A stretch of DNA of 64,000 nucleotides, taken from the NCBI GenBank assembly GCA_963693305.1, contig OY855914.1, positions 18,509,472-18,573,471 of the forward strand, written 5' to 3'. Positions 22,791 through 34,816 of this stretch are shown here, piece by piece. A model generated the notes under the pieces. It searched no databases and was not told where the DNA came from. It worked only from the letters and a program-made list of their open reading frames with translations. Position numbers and translations under genes: made by a program. This DNA is from Meandrina meandrites. Taxonomy: Eukaryota; Cnidaria; Anthozoa; Scleractinia; Meandrinidae. Position 1 is the stretch's first letter, and every line of letters starts with the position of its first letter.

Positions 22791-23125
22791 ATTAAGCGTT
22801 CTTTCTCGCCAAAGGGGGCTTTATCGTTGCTATTTTGCCTAGTAACCTACTGATTTGCCTCTATTAGTCCATTGTGGTTTCCGGGGCACCACCTAACGAT
22901 GTCTGACATCATCTCAACAATTGAAGTATTTATTTTTTCGATAATCGCCTTTGCTTTTCTGACATTACATACTGTGAAGCAGGAAGAGTTGGCTTTCAAG
23001 TTGATTTGGTACAAAATTCCCTCACATCGATAGACGCCTCAGTGAAATTCCGATTTCTAGAACACTCATGCAATTATTCCAAACAACCGGATAACTCGAT
23101 TTGTTTCACTCAGTCCAACACGGCA

Positions 23126-24023
23126 ATGCCCGATTCCCTCTATGGCGCGCGCCTGCAGGGAATCATGGTAGATGTATTCATCAAACCATGCACGAGACTT
23201 AAGGTGATGTTACACGGGACAACTTGCAACAACGATTTTTCGCGCAACACCGCGTCAACTTTTCGTGCTATGTTACACGAGTCAACTTTTCGCGCAACAT
23301 CGTACAAAATGAACTTGGCAACATGCATGTTACACGAGACGATTTTTCACGCAACCCGACTCGCAACATTTTGCGTATCCAAGCAACGCGCGTCCAGGCC
23401 ATGTAAACAAAGATGGCGGCCGATGGACGTTGTCGGTGGCGGCGTCAAAACTTTGTTAATTTGCTTCTTTTAGTTGATGGCGTAGACTGTGATGAAGAGG
23501 AGAGAAAGGTAAAGAGAGAGAGAGAGAGTTATTACTGCAATTAGCTCCGTCCTCTCAGCGTCGTTTAATGTCACATTACTCTCGGGGGCTTCTAAAATCT
23601 GCATCTCTTCGTCGCCACAATCAACAGCAGACGCCATTTTGTTTGTTTACAAGCCAAGTCCCTTGGGACTTCCCTGGGCTCGTTAAATTTCTCGCGAGAT
23701 GGGAAGCGGCAAGAATTCTGGGAAGGCGTTGCGCAAAAAATCGTCGGCGAGCATGTTACACGAGCCAACTTTCTGAATATTCGTCATCTTGCGTTGCGAG
23801 TTTTTGACTTGGTTTCAAAAACTCGCAACGTGTTGCCGAGTAAAATGTTGCGCAAAAAATCGTCCCCGGGACCATGTTACACGGTGAACGATTTTTCGCG
23901 CAACATTGTTGCGCGAAAAATCGTTGTTGCAAGTTGTCCCGTGTAACATCACCTTTAGCAACGATGAATACAACTACCGTGATTCCCTGCAGGCGCGCGC
24001 CATAGAGGGAATTGGGCATTTCA
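23126..24023. mobile_element. Palindromic miniature element split by a later insertion
   Basis: ATGCCCGATTCCCTCTATGG and GCGCGCGCCTGCAGGGAATCA near 23127-23166 are mirrored at about 23982-24020. Removing the Harbinger-type unit at 23202-23954 leaves a hairpin element of about 140 bp. Short arms continue to ATGTATTCATC / GATGAATAC. The left loop holds extra bases absent from the right. Confidence 0.7.
23202..23954. mobile_element. Harbinger-type non-autonomous transposon, 753 bp
   Basis: AGGTGATGTTACACGGGAC at the left and its reverse complement at the right, with TTA on both sides (23199-23201 and 23955-23957). Subterminal zones repeat TGTTACACGAG and TTTTCGCGCAACA many times in both directions. 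Inside, a plus-strand ATG at 23413 opens MAADGRCRWRRQNFVNLLLL and runs to a donor-like AAG|GTAAAG near 23511. A minus-strand ATG near 23635 opens MASAVDCGDEEMQILEAPES. As in the 12.6-kb element, two facing first exons appear joined by internal deletion. A GA-dinucleotide run lies at 23514-23529. Confidence 0.72.
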
Positions 24024-24789
24024 CCCCGATTTCTTCAATTTCCCTTTTCTCCAGCCAATTTGAATTGCATTGTAGAAAAACACTAAAGACTGAGTTACTG
24101 TGACGAGGCATTCTACCGTGACGTTGTTCCTCAATTCCGCGTTTACTCCCACTTTTTTTACTCCCACGCACTAAAAAAACATGGGTGTCTTTATCCGTTT
24201 GGCCCTGACTACAACATCCAAATTCACTGTTGGGAGAAATTGTTTAAATTGAAGTACAAAGGCTCAGAAAATGCCACACCATACGTGACGGTGTTAATGT
24301 GGGCGAGTTTTGATTCATGCTTCCTGTTTCATCGAATAGTCTTTGACATCGTGAATGTCGCCACACACAGAAAGTTACTTCATGATGCAACTCATTAACT
24401 CCTTAACCCAGACCTTACTGTGCGAAAGCCGATTAACGGCTTATCAATTAAAGCAGTATGTTGAACCGTTAAGTTACAGTTCAAGGCAAGTCACATTCAA
24501 CAAATGAATGACCAACCTCCAGGTTAAGCTTTACGTGGTGGAAGTTCGCCAAACAGGGAATCTAATGCCGTCATGTAGCGTTCAGATACGTCTTACAGGT
24601 TTTAATAGTCTGTCACGGTCAATATATCAGGTTTAAATTTATGAAATCGTCCTGAGGTACATCAGGAAAAAGAAATAATAATAAAAAATTATATAACAAT
24701 AAAGGAAATATTACGAACTTGGGACGGACTTCGTTCTTTTAAGCTTAAAGAGGGGACATTATTCAGCACTCCTGAAACAAGTCAGTCAA

Positions 24790-25995
24790 GATAAGGTCTC
24801 TCAGTTTTGTCTCACGACAAGTGGTTTTCCAGGGACAGAAACATTCTCGAACTTTTTCTCATTTCGACCAATGTAGAGGTTAAAATTCTCGACATCCGCT
24901 TTCGAGATTCTTAGTCTAATACGTACAAACCATTGAAAAAACGTTCATTCTCGCTCAAGGAAGTTACGTTCATTGCAGCTTTTCAGACATGACTATTAAT
25001 GAGGGGGGCGTGAAAAGGTTCGAAGATCGACAGATTTCGCCTTAACGCACAGATTGGGGACTTTTTGTGATACATTAAGCGGGTTCGCGGATTTCGAAAA
25101 TACAGTGGATCGCGGATTGGCTAATAATTTTGGACAGGATTCCGGACTCTTTATGTCGGGAAGTTTGGATTCGAATGGATCGTGGAAATTGAAACGAAAT
25201 TCGGAGCACTTTGGTTGGTCTTCGTCGGTATGTTGGCGGAATTGTCGAAAAAAACAAGCAATGAAACGAAACTTATTTTAAAATTGGCAAATAGCACGAA
25301 TCAGCGGATTTGCGTACCATTCATCCACCTCAGTAACCCACTGATTTGCGTCCACAAGTCAATTGTTGTTTCCGGGGCACCTCCTAACGATGACTTAAAA
25401 TCCAATAAACAATTGATGTTGTTTATTATATTTTATCTTCGAAAGTCACCTTTGCTTCCTGGCATAAAACAAGTTGTTTTCTCGAACTTCCGATTTCTAG
25501 AACCAACTTTTATTTCCCTTCAGTGGAAGTTATTGTAGAAGAACACTAAAGACTGAGGTATCCCATACGCGGAAAAAGAATGGACAAATTCTCCTTATTT
25601 GACATCATACATATCCTGTATACTGCTGTTGGGAGAAATTGTTTAAATTGCAATACAAGAGCTCGGAAAATGCCAAACCATACGTGACGGGGTTGATTGG
25701 GTTTAAATGAGATGTGGGCGAGTTTTGATGCTGGCTTCCTCTACGTTTCATCGAGTTGTCTTTGACATCGTGAATGTCGCCACACACATAAAGTTATTTT
25801 GATGCGTGACTCATTTAATCTTCCAAGCCCAGAGCTTGTTATGTTCGAAAGCCGATTAACGGCTTATCCGGAATTAAATGATAACCAATGTCGGTTTTAT
25901 TTCTCTTGTCTTAAAGGCTGTGTGTTAAACCGCTAATTATAAGTTTTAGTTGTAGACAATTCAAATCACATTCAGCAAACGATTGACAAAACCAT
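24790..25995 (+). repeat. Right unit of the ~1.1-kb segmental duplication
   Basis: Aligns with 22640-23060 plus 24030-24515. It lacks the palindrome/Harbinger insertion but contains its own extra block at about 25020-25290, where GGATT/GGATC words recur (GCGGATTTCG, GATCGCGGATTGG, GGATTCGAATGGATCG). Open frames here carry no recognised domain. Confidence 0.75.
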
Positions 25996-28596
25996 TACAA
26001 TCAACATTTAAGCTTTAAAAAATGGTTCCCTTGCCCTGAATGTGAAATTCCTCAATCAGTGAAAATCATTCAGCAATACCACAGACTTAAATGTCTTCAG
26101 TATAAGATGGAATTATATTACATTACTGTACTTTAGATAAGGTCAAAAACACAGATCGAGTCTTTATAGAACAGTATTTAACGCTCTTGCTAATGTAGTT
26201 AGCAGGCGTCTTCGATGTCATTGAGAAATTATGCTGCTAGGAGCGATCCAGAAACTTGTTTAAGATACCGAAAAGGTGAACTATTCGATGTTGATGATCG
26301 AGTCTAATCTATGGTTAAATACCTGCCATATGTTTAATGAAGGAATATTTTTCGTACCACATCAACAAACGTTTAAACCTGGAAAATTTCAAAGGATTAT
26401 TGAAAAAGAGCAAGCTTTGGCCATTTTGTAATCCATTCAGTATAACTTCGATAGTTTTGGTCATCTTTACTTCCTAATTGGCTCTTGTCATTTGTCGAGT
26501 ATTGTCTACAAAATTAAACCATTCAGTTGTCAGATTTCCTATGTTGTGACTATTTTTGAATTTATTTTCAAGAATCGTGCTAAAGTGCATACGAGCGCAT
26601 ACGAAAGTGTGTAGGCCGCTTTAAGGCGTGTCCTGACATAGTCCAACTTAGATAACTGCACCCAGGATATCTGTAATCAAATTAAGATTGTAATCACTTA
26701 CATATTTCCTTATTCCACCTTATCATCTCTACGTTCAGACGTTATAAGTCATAGCGAGGTCAGAGTCGAAAATACTTGTTACTGCTTTTAAATGCTCCTT
26801 TTTATTATCCCATTTAATCCACCTACAAGAATTTTTTTTAGGAAGAATCTCAGCAATGAAGGTCCTACAATCGTATTTCCTTCTAATTCGAGTCTGTTAC
26901 CAACTATATAATTTGTAAACTCGTAGTTCGTGATTCGCTAGACAGACACGAAAGGCTAGTTTTCGTCTGGCGTCATTAACATTCCAAAATCTAAACATCT
27001 GATTCCGCAAAGATATTCTTTGCACATATTATAGACAAGAAACATGAATCGCTATGCAAATTTTGGTATTGATTCAATGATTCACTTCCGAACAGAGCTT
27101 TCTTAAATGAATGGTTTCTCGGACGAGCGAGTGCCTTAGTTGTTAAAGAAACAGACATTTTCATGTCGTTTTCAAATGTCCAAACCTGACAATAATTGAA
27201 AAGTGACAGCTTAAAAGCTACCACGTGAATGCGAATGATACTGATGGTGAAATCTATTTTATTCCGTGTTGAATTTTATGTCCGCCATATTGGTGCCCTA
27301 AAGAAGTCGAAGAAGGACACTACTGTGGCGACTGCATACCAAATAACGTAATTTGCCCATAACTAGTTTAAAACTCAGTTTTGAAAAACGCTACGAAGTT
27401 ATTATAAACATTTCTTATTGCTTGCTCCAAAACCCATCAGGTTTCTGACTCTTTAAGCCTTTGAAACAGTTCTGTACCTTAAAAAAAAACAACAACAACA
27501 ACTACTAGCGAATGTGCGTGCAAATCTCGTGTATATGGCCGAGAACTACGATCCAACAAAATCGTCATTACAACGATTTTATCGATATTCTTTGTTAAAC
27601 AGTTCACCCACCGCCCACTGGGACCGGCTAAAAACAAATAACTGCACGCTCTTAGTTTCTAGCGCCCTTCTCATGAGTAAATTTGACTCGGGGGTTCGCG
27701 CCTTGCCAACTATCAGCCTATGGAAACTTCGAGTTTGTAGGTAATTGTTAAATACGAATAGAAAACGTCAAATATTGTATCAAGCATATCAGCGAAAACT
27801 ACGCGCGTGGGAAACCGTGCTGAGGAAAGGGCGTAACTTATCTGCTCGCCGAATAAATTGCTTTTTAATTTGTTTTTGATTAACGTCACTGAAACTGGAG
27901 ATTCTTAGCCTAACTGAATCATTTTGAAAACGTTAATCAAACATTTTACTTGAATGTAAATCTGAGATTCGTTCAATTGTTTCAATCTGTTGAGTAAGTT
28001 TAAGTTATCAATACCAAATCAGTATTTGAAAGGTGCTGATAACACTAACGATTCTATTGCAACGATCCCAGCGCTGCCTTAATTAATGTGGAGGTGGGCT
28101 CACTTCGAAAAATAACACAAAATAATTATATTTGAATTATTCTCACCCTTACATCCGCATTCTCCCTTCTAGAAAAATCGGCCAAGAAAGGGTCCTTTAG
28201 CGATTGCTCAAGACGAATAAGTGGATTTACGCTGTTCAGCTACATCAATTTGACAAAAACAACAAGTTATTTGTGAAGAGATAAGTTTCGCAACTGAAGG
28301 CTGCTCCCAACAAAGTTACTAAAAAAACAGTTGTTTGGTTTGAGTTATAAGGAACTTTTGTTGCGCGTTACGCTGGTAAACATGCATTATTTACATTCTT
28401 GCGGTGAGGTCAGACAGGGCAAAACGTTAGAAAAATATGATAACGGTAATACGTTCTACAAACAAACACTTATGACAAGAAGCCACATCCATCCCGCAAT
28501 CAGTGCATTTGCTTTGAAAAGAACGCTTTGTCAATTTATCATGCAAAAAATAATAAAACTATGAATTAGTAAGTCAGTAGGTCAGATGAGGCAAAA
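25996..28596. other. Intergenic, nothing firm
   Basis: About 2.6 kb of AT-rich sequence. Short ATG-started frames (for example 28331-28564) have no recognisable motif, and no structured repeat was seen. Confidence 0.35.
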
Positions 28597-28744
28597 CACT
28601 GAGCGTATATGTGTCAAGAGCGTTATGCATACGAGAAATGAAATGCAAACAGCGGCAACAAAAATAACATGTGTTATGTTTGTTGCCGCTGTTTGCATTA
28701 TATTTCTCGTATGCATAACGCTCTTGACACATATACGCTAAGTG
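28597..28744. mobile_element. Near-perfect 148-bp palindrome
   Basis: Arms of about 70 bp (AGCGTATATGTGTCAAGAGC ... GCAAACAGCGGCAACAAA and the reverse complement) differ at only a few positions, with the centre AACAT|GTGTT. No target duplication is obvious. It reads as a recent hairpin-type miniature element. Confidence 0.75.
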
Positions 28745-28909
28745 TGTTAAGTTAGCTCAATGCGTTGGGTTGGAAAGAATGGAGGTAGAGAGTTCAACAC
28801 ACGGGCGGGCACGCACACGATCTTTTTTTTTTTTTTTTTCATTTTTTTCCTCCAACGTGTTTTTTTTGCCCAAGAAGCCAATAAGTGCTTCCCTATTTTC
28901 GGTGATAAT

Positions 28910-30020
28910 GGCGGGTTCATTTGCAAACCTCCGTCAAACAAGGTTTATCCTTAGTTCCTCCTTTTAATTGTTTCAGAAAACGTTTTTCATTTTGTTCCTC
29001 TGGTGTTCTCAAACATTTGAGGATAAAGAGCGGTTGAAAATGCCATAAACGAATAAGAACTGAATGTAAATATGACTCGGGTGGGAAGCGCGGGAAACCT
29101 CGCAGCATGAAGCCAACTCACAACTGCTTCCATGTTTGCCCTTGGTTGACAAGGAAGACAACACTTTGCCCTGATTTGTTCGTGCACGTTGCCTGAGTTT
29201 TATTAACCAATCACTAAGTTCGGCTATTGTAAGAAAGTGCCTTGATGGACAGGGGAGCGCACAGACGTCGCACTTTGTACCACGTTGTCATGGGCGATAG
29301 GTGACGGAACTAACATTCGAGGAGTTGCTCTCTCAGCCGGGGGTTGCTGTAGAAAAACAATCGTGTTCTTTGGTGAAAAAGAGTGGAAGGCGCTCAGTGC
29401 TTTTAAGAAATATTAAAGAATAATCAAATTAAACGAGAGTAGACAAAACGTCACAACAACATCACTGCTCCGTCAATAACCGAAAACCCAAGCAAGACGT
29501 GTTATGAATTTGTACGATCGGTAAGCAAAAATGTCTTAACAAGCGCACCACCGAGTGAATATCATTTACTTGGCTTGAGGCGACTGATTGACTGAAATAC
29601 ATTCGCAGATAAAATGTTATCCACAGGAATTATTTCAGGAAAAATTCAGTTTTAAGCCCGTGATTAAAAACAGTCGCTACTCCTTTTGTTTGTTTCCGAA
29701 ATTTGCAAGTGTTTCCTTCTTCGAGTATTCTCTGGCATTGGAGGATTTAGTCAAAATAAGGTAATAAACAAACCAGAATGAACTTAAAGTAGGTGAAGAA
29801 ACTTCCCGTAAGCCAATTCACGACTGATTTCGTTTCACACTTGATTGGCATGAGGATAATATCTTGGCTCTGATTGGTCAATGCATATTGTTCGAATTTT
29901 ATTGACCAATCATAGGGCTCAGCAAACATCTTAAGGAAGTGCTTTAAGATTGACTGGGGAGGGCTCGGGAAGGATAGGCACGTATGACAGACACAAACGA
30001 ACGGTGAGGAAAGAGCGAGT
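28910..30020. repeat. 3' flank of receptor B1, part of the duplicated block
   Basis: GAATAAGAACTGAATGTAAATAT, GCGCGGGAAAC, AGGGGAGCGCACAGAC and the later GAGGGCTCGGGAAGGA recur in the same order at 33430-35060 beside receptor pseudogene B2. Within each block, pairs of GATTGGT ... TTTTATTNACCAAT (inverted CCAAT words about 45 bp apart) are repeated two or more times. Confidence 0.72.
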
Positions 30021-30676
30021 ATCCGGAGCAAGTATATTCATATATAATAACTTCCAAATAAATTCCGTCAGACATGTTTACAAAACCGTTGGTCGCTACC
30101 AAGATTGGTTCACACTTGCTCAGTGATATGAAAATTATGCTAGCTGTTCAATTTTGGGATGAAAATAACTGAACTTTTTTCCACCTTAAATCCCTGACAA
30201 ATTTTCGATTACAATCCCACAGGCATCCTGTTATTGCTAAAATAGTAAACAACAAATACAACGCGTGCACGTTGCACGCTTTCAACTTACGGTTTCTTTT
30301 GGCATTGAAAAAAAAAAACACTGCAAGTAAAGCTTTTATTTTTAAAGAATGGTAAAAGTACATATTTTCGTTCTTCTGGTAAATGGAATAAATTTATTCT
30401 TAATGTCTGTTTTTTTCTCTCTGCATGATTACATAATACTTCTGAACTCAACGTTTAGGGCATTTAACTGAGCTATATAAATCCTTTCCTAGTATTTATT
30501 TTTTTCGGTATTATATAACTCAGTGTTAATACGCTGTCGTTATATGTCCCCGTGCAACTCTAGTTCAGATTGTTTGCAGTCCTTGTTATATGCAGAATCT
30601 TAGGCATTCATTTACAACAGCAACTCCGAATGTGAGGAATTCTGGCATAGCGTGGCCAGTCGTGCGATTAGTGCTG

Positions 30677-31611
30677 TTAGGGGGATGCTTGATTTCTGTA
30701 CCAAGACATGATGTTCCGCGGTATGTCCATGATAGCGTGTCGAATGTGTCTCATCTTCCAACAGTAAATTACAGGGTTCAAAGATGAATTAAGAAATACG
30801 AGAGTCACTGAAAAAAGCAATTAAGTCTCTTCAAAGCAATATTCGGACCGAAGGTTTTAAGAGCGGCAAAACAGATAAAGATCGGCAAATAACATGCCAA
30901 AAACACGAGATACACGTAAAACGTCCCTACTGCAGATTTAATGAGGCAAGAAAAATTTGTTATTTCGCCATTCTGTGCAACTTGTTGTACTTGCAGGGCC
31001 TGAATCTGAGTCTTGTGGCGTCGTACGGCTAAATAAATCCTGATGTAAACTACCGTTGTAAGAACAAGGCCAAGAACAGTACCGATGCATACAAATAGCA
31101 TGCGAGTACGGGGCTGTATCCACAACACCATCAAAGATAAAAACCCACTTAACACCCATATTGCGATCACCACAGCGACCACACGCTTGTGAGTCATAAG
31201 TTCCTGATATCTGAGATGAAGATGAATAGCCAAGAACCTGCCTACACTTACAGCCACAACACCATAGAACGAAGCCCTAGAAAACAAACCCACAAGGATG
31301 TCGAAAGCCTTATACATGTTACAACCGGGACTGTTTTGTTGTAGCCCGTTGACCAGAAGTGAGATGTATAGTGGCTGGCCCACTAAACCAACGCCAACAT
31401 CAGAAACGGCAAGACTCAGGAGCAATGCTCTTAACGGCATTGGTAACGAGGACGTTTGTTTAATCGCATGGATTGTTACAATATTCAGCATGATGGCGGT
31501 ATAGCATAGAAAGTTGTTAAAGACAGAATTAGCGATGTAAGTCGAGAAAAAGTTTTCATCTTCGAAGTTTCCAAAGAAGTGCTGCGGGAACGTTTCACAA
31601 GTTGACTTCAT
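30677..31611 (-). pseudogene. Melanocortin/adenosine-like class A GPCR with a frameshift (B1)
   Basis: From the ATG at 31611 the frame encodes 268 residues (TM1-TM6): N43 (1.50), D71 (2.50), W152 in TM4, a long TM5, and CYLP at 240-243 in TM6. It then meets a stop at 30805-30807 beside a six-base A run on the plus strand (30811-30816). A shift of frame there restores V-T-L-V-F-L-N-S-S-L-NPVIY and a short tail ending near 30677, aligned with B2. The DRY position reads GRF (124-126), so the acidic 3.49 residue is lost. A single shift next to a homopolymer could be a sequencing error, but with the 3.49 change I favour a decaying gene. Confidence 0.72.
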
Positions 31612-31639
31612 TGTAGCGATTTAATCTTCTTGACGTTCG

Positions 31640-32605
31640 TCGTTTGGAAGACATGTTCCTTTCTCAGGGCTACATCTGAAATTATTCCTTTCTAGCATGT
31701 GATGGTTCTAGTCAAAGGCATTCAATATCCCAGGAGTCACTCTTTCCACTGCGTGTCTGTTGTGAAAAAAAGTCGTACTCGTTGTGGAAAAAGACGACAG
31801 CGCTTAGGTCTTCTAAGAAAAATAGAAGAAAATCAAACAAGGATAAAAAGGTAATACTTACTAAAACAAACACTTTTTGAAAACTGCTCGTGTCATTCAA
31901 ACGTTTTTTAGTTTCCTTTCTAAGCGCCACAGACAAGATAGATCACTTGGCTTAAATAATTGCTCGCATGCAAAAGTGACGATTCTCAGGAAATGAAGCC
32001 AGTTACACCGAAGTTATATAGTGAAGTGTTTCGGAACTCGCTTCTCCAGATGCTTTTGTCAACAGATAAAAACAAAAAACAAAACAAAAGTGTCTCTAAA
32101 GAGTCACATACTAATGTATGCTAATGGATGGTACACCAGCAAAATGCTACAAGTTTTATGCGCGGTGTGGTTAGTGCGACTGAAAAAATCAAGAGAGATT
32201 CATTGATAAGTATGGCTGGGAGTTTTGCTGGTGGTAATGCACTGCAAGAAAACTCCGGGTGTTTGGAAGAAAATAATTCGCAGATTGTTAAAAAAAGGCC
32301 AAACTCCTTAGGTCTTTAAATATTGACAGGTAATAGAATAAAACTTGTAATGGGTTTTCCGATTTAGCGGAAATGGAAAGACTTTTTCCGCCTTGTTAGC
32401 TAATTGGATGCAAGGTCGTGTTTTCTTCAATTTGCAGAATGCAATTTCAGTTGTTATTCACTATCCACGAGTAGATCTTGGCAAAAAATAAATAAATAAA
32501 AAATAAATGTTGTTTATAGTGGTCATGCACTTAGCTTCGAGATAGCAAGTTTGCAGGCATGCCACTGAAACAGAGGAAACAAATATTAAATGAAACGTAA
32601 CATGG
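31640..32605. other. Upstream region of B1; partly duplicated
   Basis: CCACAGACAAG(A/C)TAGATCACTT near 31926 recurs at about 36522, showing that the duplication reaches the promoter side of both receptors. No other gene recognised. Confidence 0.45.
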
Positions 32606-32775
32606 TTAAAAATCCCAACTGGCAGGAGGCAGACCAGCTGGCTATATACAAAGCGTGACCGAGGATTTGAACTCGGGACGACCGAGAACAAATCCAGCTA
32701 GTGGCAGGGTGGAGTGCTTGAACCCGGGACCTCCGGATTACACCAGCGCCCTAAACCACTCGGCCAGGCTGCCTC
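32606..32775 (-). mobile_element. tRNA-derived SINE, copy 2
   Basis: On the minus strand: GAGGCAGCCTGGCCGAGTGG (A box), TTTAGGGCGCTGG, then GTCCCGGGTTCAAGCACTCC (a good B box), followed by the shared body ending CCAGTTGGGATTTTT. It aligns with 6386-6538, though the internal parts differ. Confidence 0.78.
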
Positions 32776-33429
32776 GTATGAAAAAAACGGGATATTATTG
32801 CTAGAATATGCATGCGAACAAAAGGAAATCATTTGAACGCCTAAGAAAGAGAGCAACGATGATTTTGAGTGAGAAAACGTTGGTGCAAAGCCCAAGCAAG
32901 CCCGCTTTAAGGTTTGATGTGGAGTTCGCTTATTCTGAAGCCAACATAGACGAGGAGTATCATAGAAGAATATCATAGCGATATTCTCAGCAGTCCTTAG
33001 ATGACACTGCGGCGGAAGCGTGTTAAACCCTTATCGATCAGACTCAATAATAACCTTTGACATCTAAAAATACAGAGAATGGTGTTTTTTAGGGATAGTG
33101 GAACATACAAAGGAAGCAAGCAAGCAGCTAACTGTAAATTCAATATTCTACTATAACTTATATGTAGTACGCACGTTGTAAGTAGTCAATTTGTCTTGTA
33201 GCCATACTGTAACCGTAGTTTTTTTTTCCATTTTTTATTATTATTATTTTCTTTTTTGGTTCTTGTCAAATTGTACGTAATGAATTTAGTATCATTTAAA
33301 ACAACTAAGTGAGTTCAATAACATTTTCAATATGAGCATGTCAAAAACTGACAAAACCACTGAAGACTTAATGCACTGCTCTTGCCATTCTTAGGTTTAA
33401 TAAAAAATCGAGGGACAAAAAGTAATTTT
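32776..33429. other. Intergenic, nothing firm
   Basis: AT-rich with T-rich runs near 33220-33250. No feature recognised. Confidence 0.35.
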
Positions 33430-34353
33430 ACATGATAATAGCTGGTTCACCTGGCAACTCATATCAAACAAGGTTTCTCCAGGGTTCCTTCTTTTCGTTG
33501 TTTCCGCCGAAATTTTTCGTGTTATTTTCTCAGATATTCTCAAGCATTCAAAGATGCAATAGAGACAAAATGCACTAAAAGAATAAGAACTGAATGTAAA
33601 TATAAAGCCGGTGGCAAGCGCGGGAAACTTCACGTAAAGCCGACTCAGGACTACATCCGTTTTGCATTTGAGTGACGGGGAAGATAACACTTTGCTCTGA
33701 TTGGTTTGTGCGTGTTGCGCGTGTTTTATTAACCAATGACTTAGTTTGGCAAACGCAAGAAAGTGTCTTGATGTACAGGGGAGCGCACAGACCGCGTACT
33801 TTGTACCACGTGATTGCGAAAACAATAACATTCGAGGAGCCGGAGTCGCTCTTTCAGCCGGGTGTTTGACTTTGGAAAAACAATCATGTTTTTTGGTGAT
33901 TAAGACTGGTCATGCTGGTAGGCGCTCAGTGCTTTTTCAAAACCTTTTAAGGATAATCAAATTAACTGACAGTAGACAAAACATTGCAACAGCAGAACTG
34001 CTCCGTCAATAACTGTCAAAACCAAGACATGTGTTCAGTAAATTTATACCATCGGTAAATGATTGACTGGTATACGTTGGCAGATGAAATTGTATCCATG
34101 GAAGTATTTCTGAAAACATGTAGTTCTAAACCTGCGATTAAAAAGTGTCGCTCCTCCTTTTGTTCATTTTCGAAATTTGCAAGAGTTTGCTTAATTTCTT
34201 CGAATGTTCTCTGGCATTGGAGGATTTAGTCAGAAAAAAAGTAATAAAACAGAAATGAGCTTATCGTATATAGCGCGTGAGAAGCGCGAGAAACTTCACA
34301 TAAGCCAATTCACGACTGATTTCAGTTTGTGGTTGATTGGCCAAGAAGATAAT

Positions 34354-34816
34354 TGGCCATGTTCTAAATGAGCAGAGGACTGGGCACGAATATCCAAGAA
34401 AAAAAACAAATTGATTGCAAGGCTGGTGCTACGGCAAAAGGGCAAAATTTATTGGCCAATAAATTTTGCCCTTTTGCCGTAGCACCAGCCTTGCAATCAA
34501 TTTGGCTTTATCTGCACTTAACGTGGTACGAGTATTTCTTTTACAAGAGATCCGGCAACAGACAAGTCAAGTAGTTTTATTCTTCGTTGCGTGGTCCTCT
34601 GCATCCAAACGTTTTTACGAATATCCAGTCCATACAAAGCTCTCTAATTTTGGCGAATTTGAAAAGTGTACCATGCCTTTGCGTTTTAACCAATAGCTCT
34701 CAAATTTGGTGAACTTACTAATGTTTGGATGCTCTTTCAGGTGACGGGATCCATTTTTCAATTCAATCGATTTTAAATATTCGTACCCAGTCCCCTGCTC
34801 GTTTAGAACATGGCCA
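34354..34816. mobile_element. 463-bp inverted-repeat insertion in the B2 flank
   Basis: TGGCCATGTTCTAAATGAGC at the left is mirrored by GCTCGTTTAGAACATGGCCA at the right. The homologous site in the B1 flank (GATAATATCTTGGCTC near 29851) lacks the insert, so the boundaries are seen directly; a 2-bp AT duplication is the simplest reading. The interior contains the perfect palindrome at 34407-34504 and no coding frame of note. Confidence 0.78.
34407..34504. repeat. Perfect 98-bp palindrome
   Basis: Each arm is 49 bp (CAAATTGATTGCAAGGCTGG ... AAATTTATTGG), mirrored without mismatch around TTGGCCAA. It could extrude as a cruciform or transcribe a 49-bp hairpin. A degraded half copy is at 10654-10685. 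Confidence 0.9.

Larger units (their letters stand above)
22640..24515 (+). repeat. Left unit of a ~1.1-kb non-coding segmental duplication
   Basis: Segments at 22640-23060 and 24030-24515 align in order with the right unit at about 24790-25995: GTCTAATACGTACAAACC, TTTCCGGGGCACC(A/T)CCTAACGATG, CATCGTGAATGTCGCCACAC, AAAGCCGATTAACGGCTTAT. The left unit is interrupted by the palindrome/Harbinger nest at 23126-24023. No coding frame is conserved between the two units. Confidence 0.8.

Noticed and set aside
30805..30830. TTTTTTCAG on the minus strand of B1 as a splice acceptor explaining the frame change
   Set aside because: The paralogue B2 is continuous through the same codons, and no donor or extra sequence is present upstream; a frameshift is simpler.
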